Shown here piece by piece: positions 1-6,360 of a stretch of DNA of 11,747 bases. Under the pieces are notes generated by a model. The model saw nothing but the letters and a program-made list of their open reading frames with translations, did not search any database and was not told the origin of the DNA. The stretch covers positions 1-11,747 of the forward strand of contig JAMOPD010000221.1 of NCBI GenBank assembly GCA_027064745.1, read 5' to 3'. How positions within the stretch are numbered: position 1 is the stretch's first letter; each line of letters starts with the position of its first letter. The position numbers and the translations under genes are program-made. The DNA is from Thermococcaceae archaeon (GTDB lineage Archaea; Methanobacteriota_B; Thermococci; Thermococcales; Thermococcaceae).

Positions 1-1
1 A

Positions 2-853
2 AAGCAAATTCAGGATAGGATTTACGCTTTCGCTAGAGAAAAAGCAAAACTCGAAACTCTCCAAAAACTTAAAACCCTTGGAGAACAACAAACAATCATG
101 AAAAAACTCGGAATACAACCACTCTCAAGCTCGTTGAAGTTTGATTTTGGATGGTATGATGGATGGGGAGAAAGATATGGTAATTGCAACAGCGGATATA
201 TTCCTGTTTGTGGGCGTTACTCTCTCAAATCATGGTTGCCGGAATCCGGGGAAGATTGGGGAGAAAATCCAGTATATTTCAGGAATCTACACCCTGCTGC
301 AGTGTGGGTTGGTATTTATACGACTTCCGAACCTTCATATTCCAGTTTCGAAGCTCAATATTGTACTCATGAATTTTTCTCAACATCAGAAGATGGAGGC
401 ATTAGGACATACTGGAATAGAGCGGTGAATCTCATGGAAAGTGAAGGATATACAGGTTTTGAAAATTACGGCTCAATTCAGATAAAATACTTCTATGCCG
501 GTGAGGCTTATAATTCCAGACCTTCTGATCGCTCATATCAAAAAGCAAATCTGATATTCCAGTTTGAATGTAACAGATATGCATGCTGGATATCTTCGTA
601 TCACCCACAATTGCCGAATCCTTCGGATGCTGATAACATTCCTTCAACTGGAGATTACAGCCTTTATATAAATGCCAGATGGCTCTATGGGAATTGTTGT
701 ATCGGGCCGGATAACCCAGAATGCAACTGGGCTAATGGACATTGTCATGGCTGTTTTGCTCCGGATGAATCAGCCTCACAAAACTTTGCATGGATCAATA
801 GGGATTACAGGATTTGCGTCTGGCCTCCTGAGCGATATGGTCAGAGGTGCTGA
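2..853 (+). CDS. Cysteine-rich hypothetical protein, 5'-truncated by window edge
   Basis: I do not recognise this family. The frame is open without a stop from base 2 to the TGA at 851-853, so the gene very probably begins outside the window. The ATG at 98 is an internal Met candidate with no ribosome binding site before it. The first ~30 visible residues are rich in Lys, Gln, Glu and Leu and look helical or coiled coil. After that the protein becomes rich in Trp, Tyr, Gly, Ser and Cys. Counting from the Met at 98 there are 12 cysteines, several in tight clusters (NCC, HCHGC) near the C-terminus, and the chain ends in Cys. An even number of cysteines in an aromatic-rich chain suits a disulfide-bonded extracellular domain; that is inference, since the part that would carry a signal peptide is not visible. 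The stop lies 3 bases before the next gene's GTG, so the two are probably co-transcribed and translationally coupled. Confidence 0.62.
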   Translation, partial: KQIQDRIYAFAREKAKLETLQKLKTLGEQQTIMKKLGIQPLSSSLKFDFGWYDGWGERYGNCNSGYIPVCGRYSLKSWLPESGEDWGENPVYFRNLHPAAVWVGIYTTSEPSYSSFEAQYCTHEFFSTSEDGGIRTYWNRAVNLMESEGYTGFENYGSIQIKYFYAGEAYNSRPSDRSYQKANLIFQFECNRYACWISSYHPQLPNPSDADNIPSTGDYSLYINARWLYGNCCIGPDNPECNWANGHCHGCFAPDESASQNFAWINRDYRICVWPPERYGQRC

Positions 854-856
854 GTC

Positions 857-1951
857 GTGTGGAGGAAACTTTTTGGAATTGCTCTTATTTTCATTCTCTC
901 TTTATTTTTTCTGAACATTTTGTATCCTCCCTATAGAACGGGGTTAGATAAATCTCTGCATTTAAAACCAGAATTCAAAATAGCACCTCTGTCTTTACCG
1001 TTAACTCAGCATTATGAGAAAATTGAAATCTGGGGTGGGGAGGTGATGGTTTATACTAATTCATCGCTTTATGTTTATGATTTCAATAACTCAGTCTTCT
1101 ACAGGCTTGTTAATGTATCCAAAGCCTTTTTAACAAATTTTGGGGTATTTTTTGTGTATAATGGAACCTGCTATAACATGTTTCGCGGGAGGAATATAAC
1201 AGAGATAAAATGTTCAGGTAACGAACTGTTTGTATTCCAGTCAAATCGGTTTTTAATTGCTCTTAATGGCAGTTTTATAAAGTTTGGGAGTAGGAGTTAT
1301 CGGGTTTCAACGTGGGAAGATGTGGTTTTTCACCTGTTCAGGCTTTCTGATGGTTATGCGTTTATAGCATACAGTCCTAAGGCATGGAAAGTTACTTTAA
1401 TGTTCTTTAATCAGAGGGGAAACTTACTGTGGAGCAAAACACTCACAGGAGATTTAACTCACTATCAGGTTTATAAAGGAAGACTATTCATAAACATAGG
1501 CTCATTGCACCTTTCTCTTCCCCGGGATTACGGCATCTACGAGATTTCCCGCAGAGGCACTGCACGAATAACCCATGATTACGAATGCTTTTCAAAATTC
1601 GGATTCACGGTTTATAACGACTCCATTCATATTGCTAATCAATATGAGGTCGTGGCATGCTCTTTAGATGGGAATGTAACAGAGCATTTCAGCGGGATAA
1701 AGTGGTTTGTTAATGGAAATACATTTTCAGATTTTGGGTGGCATGGATTGCTGAAAGGCAACTACCTCCTTGTGGATGCAAAAGACGCCCTTTTATGGGA
1801 AAATATTTATCTCTGCAGATATCAGTATAAATGTATTAGACTATGCAGAGCTAAAAAAGCTCTCCCAATAGAGCTATGGGAAATCGGTGATAAGATGGTT
1901 GTAGCATATCAGTGCGGAGATGAGAAGCTCCTGAAAGTCTTAAAAGGGTAA
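857..1951 (+). CDS. Membrane-anchored, beta-propeller-like hypothetical protein
   Basis: This 364-residue protein starts with GTG, supported by AGAGGTG at 844-850 about 6 bases upstream; the binding site lies inside the end of the preceding gene. Residues ~5-22 form one hydrophobic segment after a Trp-Arg-Lys start, which fits a signal anchor or uncleaved signal peptide with the rest outside the cell. The remainder is a series of short beta-type stretches of the kind seen in propeller proteins (for example VYKGRLFINIG, NSLYVYDFNN-like turns). It carries about eight N-x-S/T sequons and eight cysteines, compatible with a glycosylated, disulfide-containing surface protein. No catalytic motif was found. 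The next gene, 32 bases downstream, has the same layout and may be a diverged paralogue. Function unknown; a surface-binding or ligand-sensing role would be speculation. Confidence 0.72.
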   Translation: MWRKLFGIALIFILSLFFLNILYPPYRTGLDKSLHLKPEFKIAPLSLPLTQHYEKIEIWGGEVMVYTNSSLYVYDFNNSVFYRLVNVSKAFLTNFGVFFVYNGTCYNMFRGRNITEIKCSGNELFVFQSNRFLIALNGSFIKFGSRSYRVSTWEDVVFHLFRLSDGYAFIAYSPKAWKVTLMFFNQRGNLLWSKTLTGDLTHYQVYKGRLFINIGSLHLSLPRDYGIYEISRRGTARITHDYECFSKFGFTVYNDSIHIANQYEVVACSLDGNVTEHFSGIKWFVNGNTFSDFGWHGLLKGNYLLVDAKDALLWENIYLCRYQYKCIRLCRAKKALPIELWEIGDKMVVAYQCGDEKLLKVLKG

Positions 1952-2086
1952 ATACTTCTAATATAGGCAGGGGATGAGGGAACATGAAAAAGGTGATACT
2001 CTTCATTATTCTGTTGGCCTTCATCTCCTATTTTCTAACTCAGTATGAGAGTGTAGAGTTGAGTGAAGTGCCTGCGCAGGGCAATG

Positions 2087-2093
2087 TTTTTTT
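2087..2093 (+). other. T7 homopolymer, site of frame disruption
   Basis: Seven consecutive T lie where the anchor-encoding frame must move by -1 to join the downstream body. In the upstream frame the codons are GTT TTT TTG, so bases 2088-2094 read T TTT TTG. This fits the X XXY YYZ pattern of -1 slippery heptamers, and both slipped tRNAs could re-pair on TTT. No strong stem-loop is obvious just downstream; only a weak AAGC/GCTT pairing is seen. An eighth T would also restore one continuous frame, so sequencing or replication slippage is equally compatible. Confidence 0.55.
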
Positions 2094-2156
2094 GGTGGGG
2101 TTTATTTTGATGGGGTAAAGCTTGTTCCTTACTCTTCCCCAGGCTTTACTCCTCCA

Positions 2157-2921
2157 GTGATTATTAAGAGTGAGGTTACCAAGCGTAAGCCTTACCGCAT
2201 AATCTTCAACCGGAATGGAAGCTTAATAGGCAATTACACGATGAAGGCAGCCTTTCACGCGGGCTACTTCTACTTTAAAAATGGTTTTATAATTTACACT
2301 GTGAGCACTGATGGTTTTGATGTTAATGCCTTTTCCTACGATTTAAAATATAAGTACTGGGTGATGGTTCATCCTATTTACCTGAATTATCACGTGATTA
2401 TTCCGAGGGCGGGTTTTGGTGATGGGGTTTACGCGTACTTTTTCACGGCTAACGAGGATGATGTACGGGATAGGGTTGCGAATTATTGTTTGACTTATGT
2501 GGAGTTTGAGAGTGGGAATGTTGGGAGGGTTTGCAGTTCGGTTTTAAAAGCACAGCCTCTTGGGGCGAGGGTTTTTAAGGGTAGGATTTACGTGGCCGTA
2601 AAGGGGAGGGTGATGCTTTTCGAACACGGTAAACTCGTGAGGAAGGTTAGAATGAGTTTGAATGGGAGAGTTTTAATGCGGGCTAATGCTAAATACCTCG
2701 CCCTCGCTTACGATTCTAAGGCTTGTGTTTTCACTTCAACATTGAAAACTCACGAGTGCTTTAACGCTGGCGAAACAATTCAAAACCTCAAACTCGAAGA
2801 TAACAAACTACACTTAAAAACCAAAAACAAAACCCTAACCCTAAAAATAACCACAAAGAAAACTTGGAACTTAAAAATAAAACACTCAAACACCATACTC
2901 AAAAACCTGTATCTAAAATAA
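2157..2921 (+). CDS. Body of the frame-disrupted hypothetical protein
   Basis: This is the long open part of the gene described at 1984-2921. The GTG at 2157 is the first start-like codon far enough in, but no ribosome binding site precedes it. The reading frame also makes sense well upstream of it (back past 2085), so 2157 is unlikely to be a genuine start. The 254 residues are rich in Tyr, Phe, Val and Gly in alternating beta-type patterns (AGYFYFKNGFIIY, FKGRIYVAVKGRV), with four cysteines and no recognised catalytic motif. The last ~50 residues change character to Lys/Asn/Thr/Leu-rich repeat-like sequence, and the DNA beneath changes to A/C-rich. The gene ends 8 bases from the convergent phosphate permease stop. 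Confidence 0.5.
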   Translation: MIIKSEVTKRKPYRIIFNRNGSLIGNYTMKAAFHAGYFYFKNGFIIYTVSTDGFDVNAFSYDLKYKYWVMVHPIYLNYHVIIPRAGFGDGVYAYFFTANEDDVRDRVANYCLTYVEFESGNVGRVCSSVLKAQPLGARVFKGRIYVAVKGRVMLFEHGKLVRKVRMSLNGRVLMRANAKYLALAYDSKACVFTSTLKTHECFNAGETIQNLKLEDNKLHLKTKNKTLTLKITTKKTWNLKIKHSNTILKNLYLK

Positions 2922-2929
2922 GACAACCC

Positions 2930-3892
2930 TCAAGCCATTCCCACCATCGAAAACATCTTGAATATTACAAGGGCTATGATTATAGCCGTCGTCGGCGTTG
3001 CAACCCATCCAAATATAACGTCCTTAATCACGGACTTGTTCACATGTTCCCCTGCTGCTATGCCAACTCCGATAACACCACCAACGATGGCTTGACTTGA
3101 ACTAACAGGCAACCCCAGAACATTTGCTAAGCTGACAGCCATTGCAGAGCCGAACTGAGCAGCAAAAGCTGATATTGGGCCGAGAGCAGTTATCTTTTTC
3201 CCCACAGTGTGCATCACTGCATAACTAAAGGTTAAAGCACCTGTTGAAAGAGCCAGTGCTCCGAATACTCCGGCTATTTTTGGTTCCATAAAACCTGCCC
3301 CAACCAAAGGACCGGAGGCGTTTGCAACTTCGTTGGTTCCAAAGTTAAAGGCCATGTAAACACCTCCCAGCACTGCCAGCCATTTATAGAGGAGTTCAAT
3401 CATGCTTATACTCCTCATCTTCCCAATTATGTAGCCATAGAACCTGTAGAGAAGCATAGCCAGAAGGGCAGCAATTATCGGTGAAATAACCCACGCTCCT
3501 GCTATTTTCTCCAGAGTTGTCCAGTTGACGGGAGCATGGATGGCGAGACCAACTCCAACGACACCGCCTATAATCGCTTGCGTTGTTGAAACAGGTAATC
3601 CTTTTATCGTCGCTATCGTAACCCAGACTCCAGCAGCTAGGAGAGCTATTATTGCCATCTCAATCGTTAAATATCCTTCAGGAACTATTCCTCTCCCTAC
3701 AGTCTTCATGACCTTATAACCCCTAAGATATGCCCCCATAAGGACGAATATTGCTATTGTGAGGGTTGCCTGACGGAAGCTCAGCACCCCTGCACCTACG
3801 GCTGTCCCCATAGCGTTTGCTGAATCATTGGAGCCTATGTTCCACGCGATGTAAAATGCTATTGCAATCGCCGTTATTGCAAGAATCTCCAT
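2930..3892 (-). CDS. pit: PiT-family inorganic phosphate permease
   Basis: This 320-residue, highly hydrophobic protein imports inorganic phosphate across the cytoplasmic membrane, coupled to Na+ or H+ in this family (PiT, TC 2.A.20). It shows the inverted two-repeat architecture of the family: the signature GSNDSANAMG at residues 20-29 and its partner GTNEVANASG at 185-194. Each is followed by repeats containing GLPVS(T/S)(T/S)QAI(I/V)GG, the phosphate-binding hairpins. The ATG at 3892 is preceded by GAGGTGA (3897-3903 on the complement), which fixes the start. The length is typical of short archaeal members without a large central loop. The gene converges on the hypothetical gene ending at 2921, and the A-rich stretch there is T-rich on this strand and could end its transcript. 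No DUF47/PhoU-like partner gene is adjacent, although such genes often accompany pit. Confidence 0.95.
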   Translation of the reverse strand: MEILAITAIAIAFYIAWNIGSNDSANAMGTAVGAGVLSFRQATLTIAIFVLMGAYLRGYKVMKTVGRGIVPEGYLTIEMAIIALLAAGVWVTIATIKGLPVSTTQAIIGGVVGVGLAIHAPVNWTTLEKIAGAWVISPIIAALLAMLLYRFYGYIIGKMRSISMIELLYKWLAVLGGVYMAFNFGTNEVANASGPLVGAGFMEPKIAGVFGALALSTGALTFSYAVMHTVGKKITALGPISAFAAQFGSAMAVSLANVLGLPVSSSQAIVGGVIGVGIAAGEHVNKSVIKDVIFGWVATPTTAIIIALVIFKMFSMVGMA

Positions 3893-3910
3893 GCTATCAC
3901 CTCTATAGAT

Positions 3911-3926
3911 TATATAGGCCTATATA
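3911..3926. promoter_or_regulatory. Perfect 16-bp palindrome, candidate operator of the phosphate permease
   Basis: Bases 3911-3926 read TATATAGGCCTATATA, identical to their reverse complement. The element lies between a likely TATA element of the permease gene (TTTAAATA on the complement, about 3930-3937) and its ribosome binding site, roughly where transcription would start. It is flanked by two direct copies of TATAGATTA (3904-3912 and 3923-3931). A repressor bound here would block initiation. The operator role is inferred from position and symmetry only, and the TATATA part could also act as a core promoter element. Confidence 0.45.
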
Positions 3927-3928
3927 GA

Positions 3929-3939
3929 TTATTTAAAAT
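3929..3939 (-). promoter_or_regulatory. Candidate TATA/BRE element of the phosphate permease gene
   Basis: On the complementary strand an A/T-rich AATTTTAAATAAT stretch sits ~40-45 bases before the ATG at 3892. That is the spacing expected for an archaeal TATA box serving a short-leader transcript. The region around it is A/T-rich, so other TATA-like strings (including those within the palindrome) compete with this call. Confidence 0.35.
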
Positions 3940-4177
3940 TTTCTGGAAAAACTTCCATGGTAGTGTGATGTGTGATTTTATCTTCCTTTGAGATATTATC
4001 AAAAGGATTTTTAGAATGCTAGCGTGATGACTGGTGCAGTTTATTCCCCTAATATTATCAAATTCGTTTTACAAGTCATAAAATTTTCGAGAAATAATGT
4101 TCGAATCTAAACATCAAAAACTAAATAAGTCCACTCCTACCCAAAGACACTTGCCGAGACTCTCTTCTCCTTATACC

Positions 4178-4193
4178 GAAAGGCAAATAAATG
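4178..4193 (+). promoter_or_regulatory. Candidate porG promoter (BRE/TATA-like)
   Basis: The string CGAAAGGCAAATAAAT resembles a purine-rich BRE followed by a weak TATA element. It would place transcription start near 4212 and a leader of about 25 bases containing the GGGAGG site. An alternative, CAAAAACTAAATAAG at 4115-4129, has a better purine-rich flank and would give an ~85-base leader. The choice between them is open. Confidence 0.35.
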
Positions 4194-4236
4194 CATTTAG
4201 GGAATAATAATTGAAAAAAGTTTGGGAGGCAGGAAG

Positions 4237-4794
4237 ATGATAGAGATTCGTTTTCATGGTAGAGGTGGACAGGGTGCAGTTACTGCCGCAAACATATTAG
4301 CTTCAGCAGCATTCCTTGAAGGAAAGTATGTTCAGGCGTTCCCGTTTTTCGGAGTTGAGCGGAGAGGTGCTCCAGTTACGGCATTTACAAGAATAGACGA
4401 AAAGCCAATAAGGATTAAAACCCAGATTTATGAACCAGATGTCGTCGTTGTTCTTGACCCATCATTGCTAGACACCGTCGATGTCACCACAGGTTTGAAA
4501 GACGGCGGAATAGTGATCATCAATACAGAGAAAAGCAAGGAAGAGGTTCTTGAGAAGCTCAAGAAAAAGCCGGCCAAACTGGCACTCGTCGATGCTACGA
4601 CGATAGCTCTCGAAGTTCTTGGACTGCCTATTACAAACACAGCTATTCTTGGGGCAGTTGCAAAGGCCACAGGTGTTGTAACACTTGAACATGTTCAAAA
4701 GGCCATTCAGGAAGTTTTCTCTGGTGCTCTAGGAGAGAAGAACGCTAAGACGGCGGCAGAAGCCTTCAAGAAGACAGTTACATATGAGCTTTGA
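4237..4794 (+). CDS. porG: Pyruvate/2-ketoisovalerate ferredoxin oxidoreductase, shared gamma subunit
   Basis: This is the gamma subunit used by both POR and VOR in Thermococcales; only one copy lies beside the two alpha/beta/delta sets. In these heterotetramers-of-subunits it helps form the CoA-binding part of the cytoplasmic enzyme. The 185-residue product begins with the family's glycine-rich beta-alpha motif (FHGRGGQGA, residues 6-14), followed by [11 protein letters not shown] and a [12 protein letters not shown] strand. The ATG at 4237 is chosen over an upstream in-frame TTG at 4222. It follows GGGAGG (4224-4229) with 7-base spacing and gives the known Thermococcales N-terminus, while the TTG itself overlaps that site. 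It is the first gene of the cluster, 45 bases before vorD; the T-rich TTCTCTTTCCTTT just after its stop could allow partial termination. Confidence 0.95.
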
Positions 4795-4827
4795 TTCTCT
4801 TTCCTTTAACATTGCTTAAAAGCCATT

Positions 4828-4834
4828 GAGGTGA
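4828..4834 (+). promoter_or_regulatory. Ribosome binding site deciding the vorD TTG start
   Basis: GAGGTGA is a strong match to the archaeal 16S rRNA 3' end. It contains the GTG (4831) that would otherwise be the longest start of vorD. A codon inside the binding site cannot be served by it, so translation should start at the TTG at 4840, five bases downstream. Confidence 0.7.
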
Positions 4835-4839
4835 GAAAT

Positions 4840-5157
4840 TTGAATACATTATTTGGAGAGGGGAAAAGTAAGGCCAAAAAGATAGCATTTAAGTCTGTTG
4901 AGGAATACCCAGAGGCTCCAATAAGCCTGGGGGCTACACTCAGCAACTTTACCGGTGACTGGAGAACCTTCATGCCTGTTGTAGATGATGCAAAGTGTGT
5001 CAAGTGCTACATCTGCTGGAAATTCTGTCCAGAACCGGCAATATTCATCAGGGAAGATGGCTACGTGGGCATAGACTACGACTACTGTAAGGGCTGCGGA
5101 ATCTGTGCAAACGAGTGTCCAACAAAAGCAATAACCATGGTAAAAGAGGAGAAGTGA
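4840..5157 (+). CDS. vorD: 2-ketoisovalerate:ferredoxin oxidoreductase, delta subunit
   Basis: The delta subunit is the 8Fe ferredoxin-like electron-transfer subunit that passes electrons from the catalytic beta subunit to external ferredoxin. The 105-residue product has an N-terminal extension with the conserved TGDWRTFMP segment (38-46), then two CxxCxxCxxxCP motifs: Cys 53/56/59/63 and Cys 83/86/89/93. Each pattern supplies ligands for two [4Fe-4S] clusters. The start is an uncommon TTG at 4840, chosen because GAGGTGA lies 5 bases before it and because it makes the protein exactly as long as its paralogue PorD (105 residues) with the cysteines at identical positions. Its TGA is part of the TGAGGTGG binding site of vorA. 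Confidence 0.93.
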   Translation: MNTLFGEGKSKAKKIAFKSVEEYPEAPISLGATLSNFTGDWRTFMPVVDDAKCVKCYICWKFCPEPAIFIREDGYVGIDYDYCKGCGICANECPTKAITMVKEEK

Positions 5158-5167
5158 GGTGGTAGCT

Positions 5168-6355
5168 ATGGAGTACAAACCGATTAAAAAGGTTATAAGC
5201 GGCAACTATGCTGCTGCATACGCCGCAAGGGATGCCCGTGTTGAGGTTGTTGCCGCTTATCCTATAACACCACAGACGAGCATTATTGAGAAGATTTCCG
5301 AGTTTCTGGCCAATGGAGAGGTTGAAAATCTTCAGTATGTCCCTGTCGAAAGTGAGCATTCAGCCATGGCTGCATGTATTGGAGCGAGTGCCGCCGGAGC
5401 TAGGGCATTCACCGCCACTTCAGCTCAAGGGCTTGCTTTAATGCATGAGATGCTTCACTGGGCCAGCGGTGCTAGGCTACCTGTGGTCATGGTCAATGTT
5501 AACAGAGCAATGGCTCCACCGTGGAGTGTCTGGGACGACCAGACAGACAGCTTAGCCCAAAGAGATACAGGCTGGATGCAGTTTTATGCAGAGAACAATC
5601 AAGAAGTTTATGACGGTGTGATTATGGCTTTCAAGGTAGCTGAGACCGTCAACCTTCCGGCCATGATAGTGGAGAGCGCCTTCATACTGAGCCACACCTA
5701 TGATATCGTTGAAATGATTCCGCAGGAGCTCGTTGATGAGTTCCTCCCGCCGAGGAAGCCCCTTTACACCCTTACAGACTTCGACAATCCGATAGCAGTT
5801 GGTGCTCTTGGAACTCCAGCTGATTACTATGAGTTCAGATACAAAATAGAAAAGTCTATGGAGGAAGCTAGGGAAGTCATTCACAAGGTTGGCAAGGAAT
5901 TTGGTGAGAGATTTGGAAGAGATTACAGTCAGATGATTGAGCTCTACCGCACGGAGGATGCCGACTTCGTCTTCATGGGGCTTGGTTCATTAATGGGAAC
6001 AGTTAAACAGGCCGTTGATGTCCTCAGAAGTGAGGGTTATAAAGTCGGAGCAGCAAAGGTGAGATGGTTCAGACCGTTCCCGAAGGAGGAACTTTACGAA
6101 CTGGCCAAAAACGTAGAAGGAATAGCTGTCCTTGACAGAAACTTCTCCTTCGGACAGGAGGGCATACTCTTCAATGAGGCCAAGGGGGTTCTCTACAACA
6201 CAGATGCCCACCCACTAATAAAGAACTACATAGTCGGCTTGGGAGGAAGAGACTTCACCGTAAGCGACGTCAAGAAGATTGCAGAAAATATGAAAGGGAT
6301 CATAGAAGCCAAGAAGCTTGACAGAGAAGTTGAGTGGTATCATTTAAAGAGGTGA
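5168..6355 (+). CDS. vorA: 2-ketoisovalerate:ferredoxin oxidoreductase, alpha subunit
   Basis: The alpha subunit (395 residues) carries the pyrimidine-side domain that pairs with the beta subunit to build the thiamine-diphosphate active site for branched-chain 2-oxoacids. Visible family motifs are [15 protein letters not shown] near residues 26-40, [14 protein letters not shown], the [15 protein letters not shown] loop, [16 protein letters not shown], and a C-terminal transketolase-like domain with RWFRPFP and GLGGRDFT. The ATG at 5168 is chosen because GAGGTGG (5157-5163) lies just before it; an in-frame GTG at 5159 sits inside that site. The spacing from the vorD stop is 10 bases, the same as between porD and porA. 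VOR rather than POR is assigned from cluster order and closer resemblance to the Pyrococcus VorA sequence as I know it (for example [11 protein letters not shown] versus [11 protein letters not shown] in PorA). Confidence 0.93.
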   Translation: MEYKPIKKVISGNYAAAYAARDARVEVVAAYPITPQTSIIEKISEFLANGEVENLQYVPVESEHSAMAACIGASAAGARAFTATSAQGLALMHEMLHWASGARLPVVMVNVNRAMAPPWSVWDDQTDSLAQRDTGWMQFYAENNQEVYDGVIMAFKVAETVNLPAMIVESAFILSHTYDIVEMIPQELVDEFLPPRKPLYTLTDFDNPIAVGALGTPADYYEFRYKIEKSMEEAREVIHKVGKEFGERFGRDYSQMIELYRTEDADFVFMGLGSLMGTVKQAVDVLRSEGYKVGAAKVRWFRPFPKEELYELAKNVEGIAVLDRNFSFGQEGILFNEAKGVLYNTDAHPLIKNYIVGLGGRDFTVSDVKKIAENMKGIIEAKKLDREVEWYHLKR

Positions 6356-6360
6356 GAGAG

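Larger units (their letters stand above)
1984..2921 (+). pseudogene. Frame-disrupted membrane-anchored hypothetical gene
   Basis: An ATG at 1984 follows a strong site (GGGATGAGGG, 1971-1980) and opens a frame encoding a Lys-Lys start and a hydrophobic segment (residues 4-18). This frame ends at TAA 2116-2118 after only 44 residues. The frame one base back is open from before 2085 to the TAA at 2919-2921. Switching frame at the T run (2087-2093) gives a continuous, protein-like join (about N-V-F-F/L-G-G-V-Y-F-D-G) into the downstream body, for roughly 313 residues in total. The whole product would match the neighbouring gene at 857: one N-terminal membrane anchor, a beta-rich exterior, a few sequons and an even number of cysteines. 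The disruption may be a real pseudogene, a one-base sequencing error in a homopolymer, or -1 frameshifting; the sequence alone cannot decide. Family not recognised. Confidence 0.6.
3893..4236. other. Divergent intergenic region between pit and porG
   Basis: This 344-base stretch separates two divergent genes and holds no convincing coding frame. On the left it contains the permease ribosome binding site, palindrome and TATA-like element. On the right it contains the porG promoter candidates and ribosome binding site. In between are two copies of the 11-mer ATATTATCAAA (3993-4003 and 4052-4062), 59 bases apart, and two TGTGATG/GTGTGAT-like strings near 3963-3975. I see no tRNA, stable hairpin or complete C/D box guide RNA. 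Confidence 0.5.

Noticed and set aside
141..914. Alternative + strand frames overlapping the first gene (141-428, 672-914) and an antisense frame (432-647)
   Set aside because: The frame from base 2 to 853 is continuous, cysteine-patterned and coupled to the next gene; the others have no binding sites and overlap it.
2829..2843. Telomere-like CCCTAACCCTAA string
   Set aside because: Only two copies, inside a coding frame (Thr-Leu-Thr-Leu) of an archaeal chromosome; it reflects A/C-rich codon use.
4021..4080. Possible C/D box guide RNA (C box GTGATGA at 4024-4030)
   Set aside because: No CTGA D box occurs at a suitable distance, and no D'/C' pair is visible.
4222..4236. Upstream TTG start extending porG by 5 residues
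   Set aside because: The TTG overlaps the GGGAGG binding site, and the added residues are not part of the known N-terminus; ATG 4237 is served by that site.
3893..4236. Thermococcales glycolytic regulator motif (TATCAC-N5-GTGATA) or SurR-type GTTnnnAAC site near porG
   Set aside because: I looked for both patterns by eye and found only half-sites such as TATCAC beside ribosome binding sites.
6334..6360. Longer vorB frame from GTG 6334
   Set aside because: It lies within the 3' end of vorA without its own binding site; ATG 6361 follows GAGGTGA and matches the family length.
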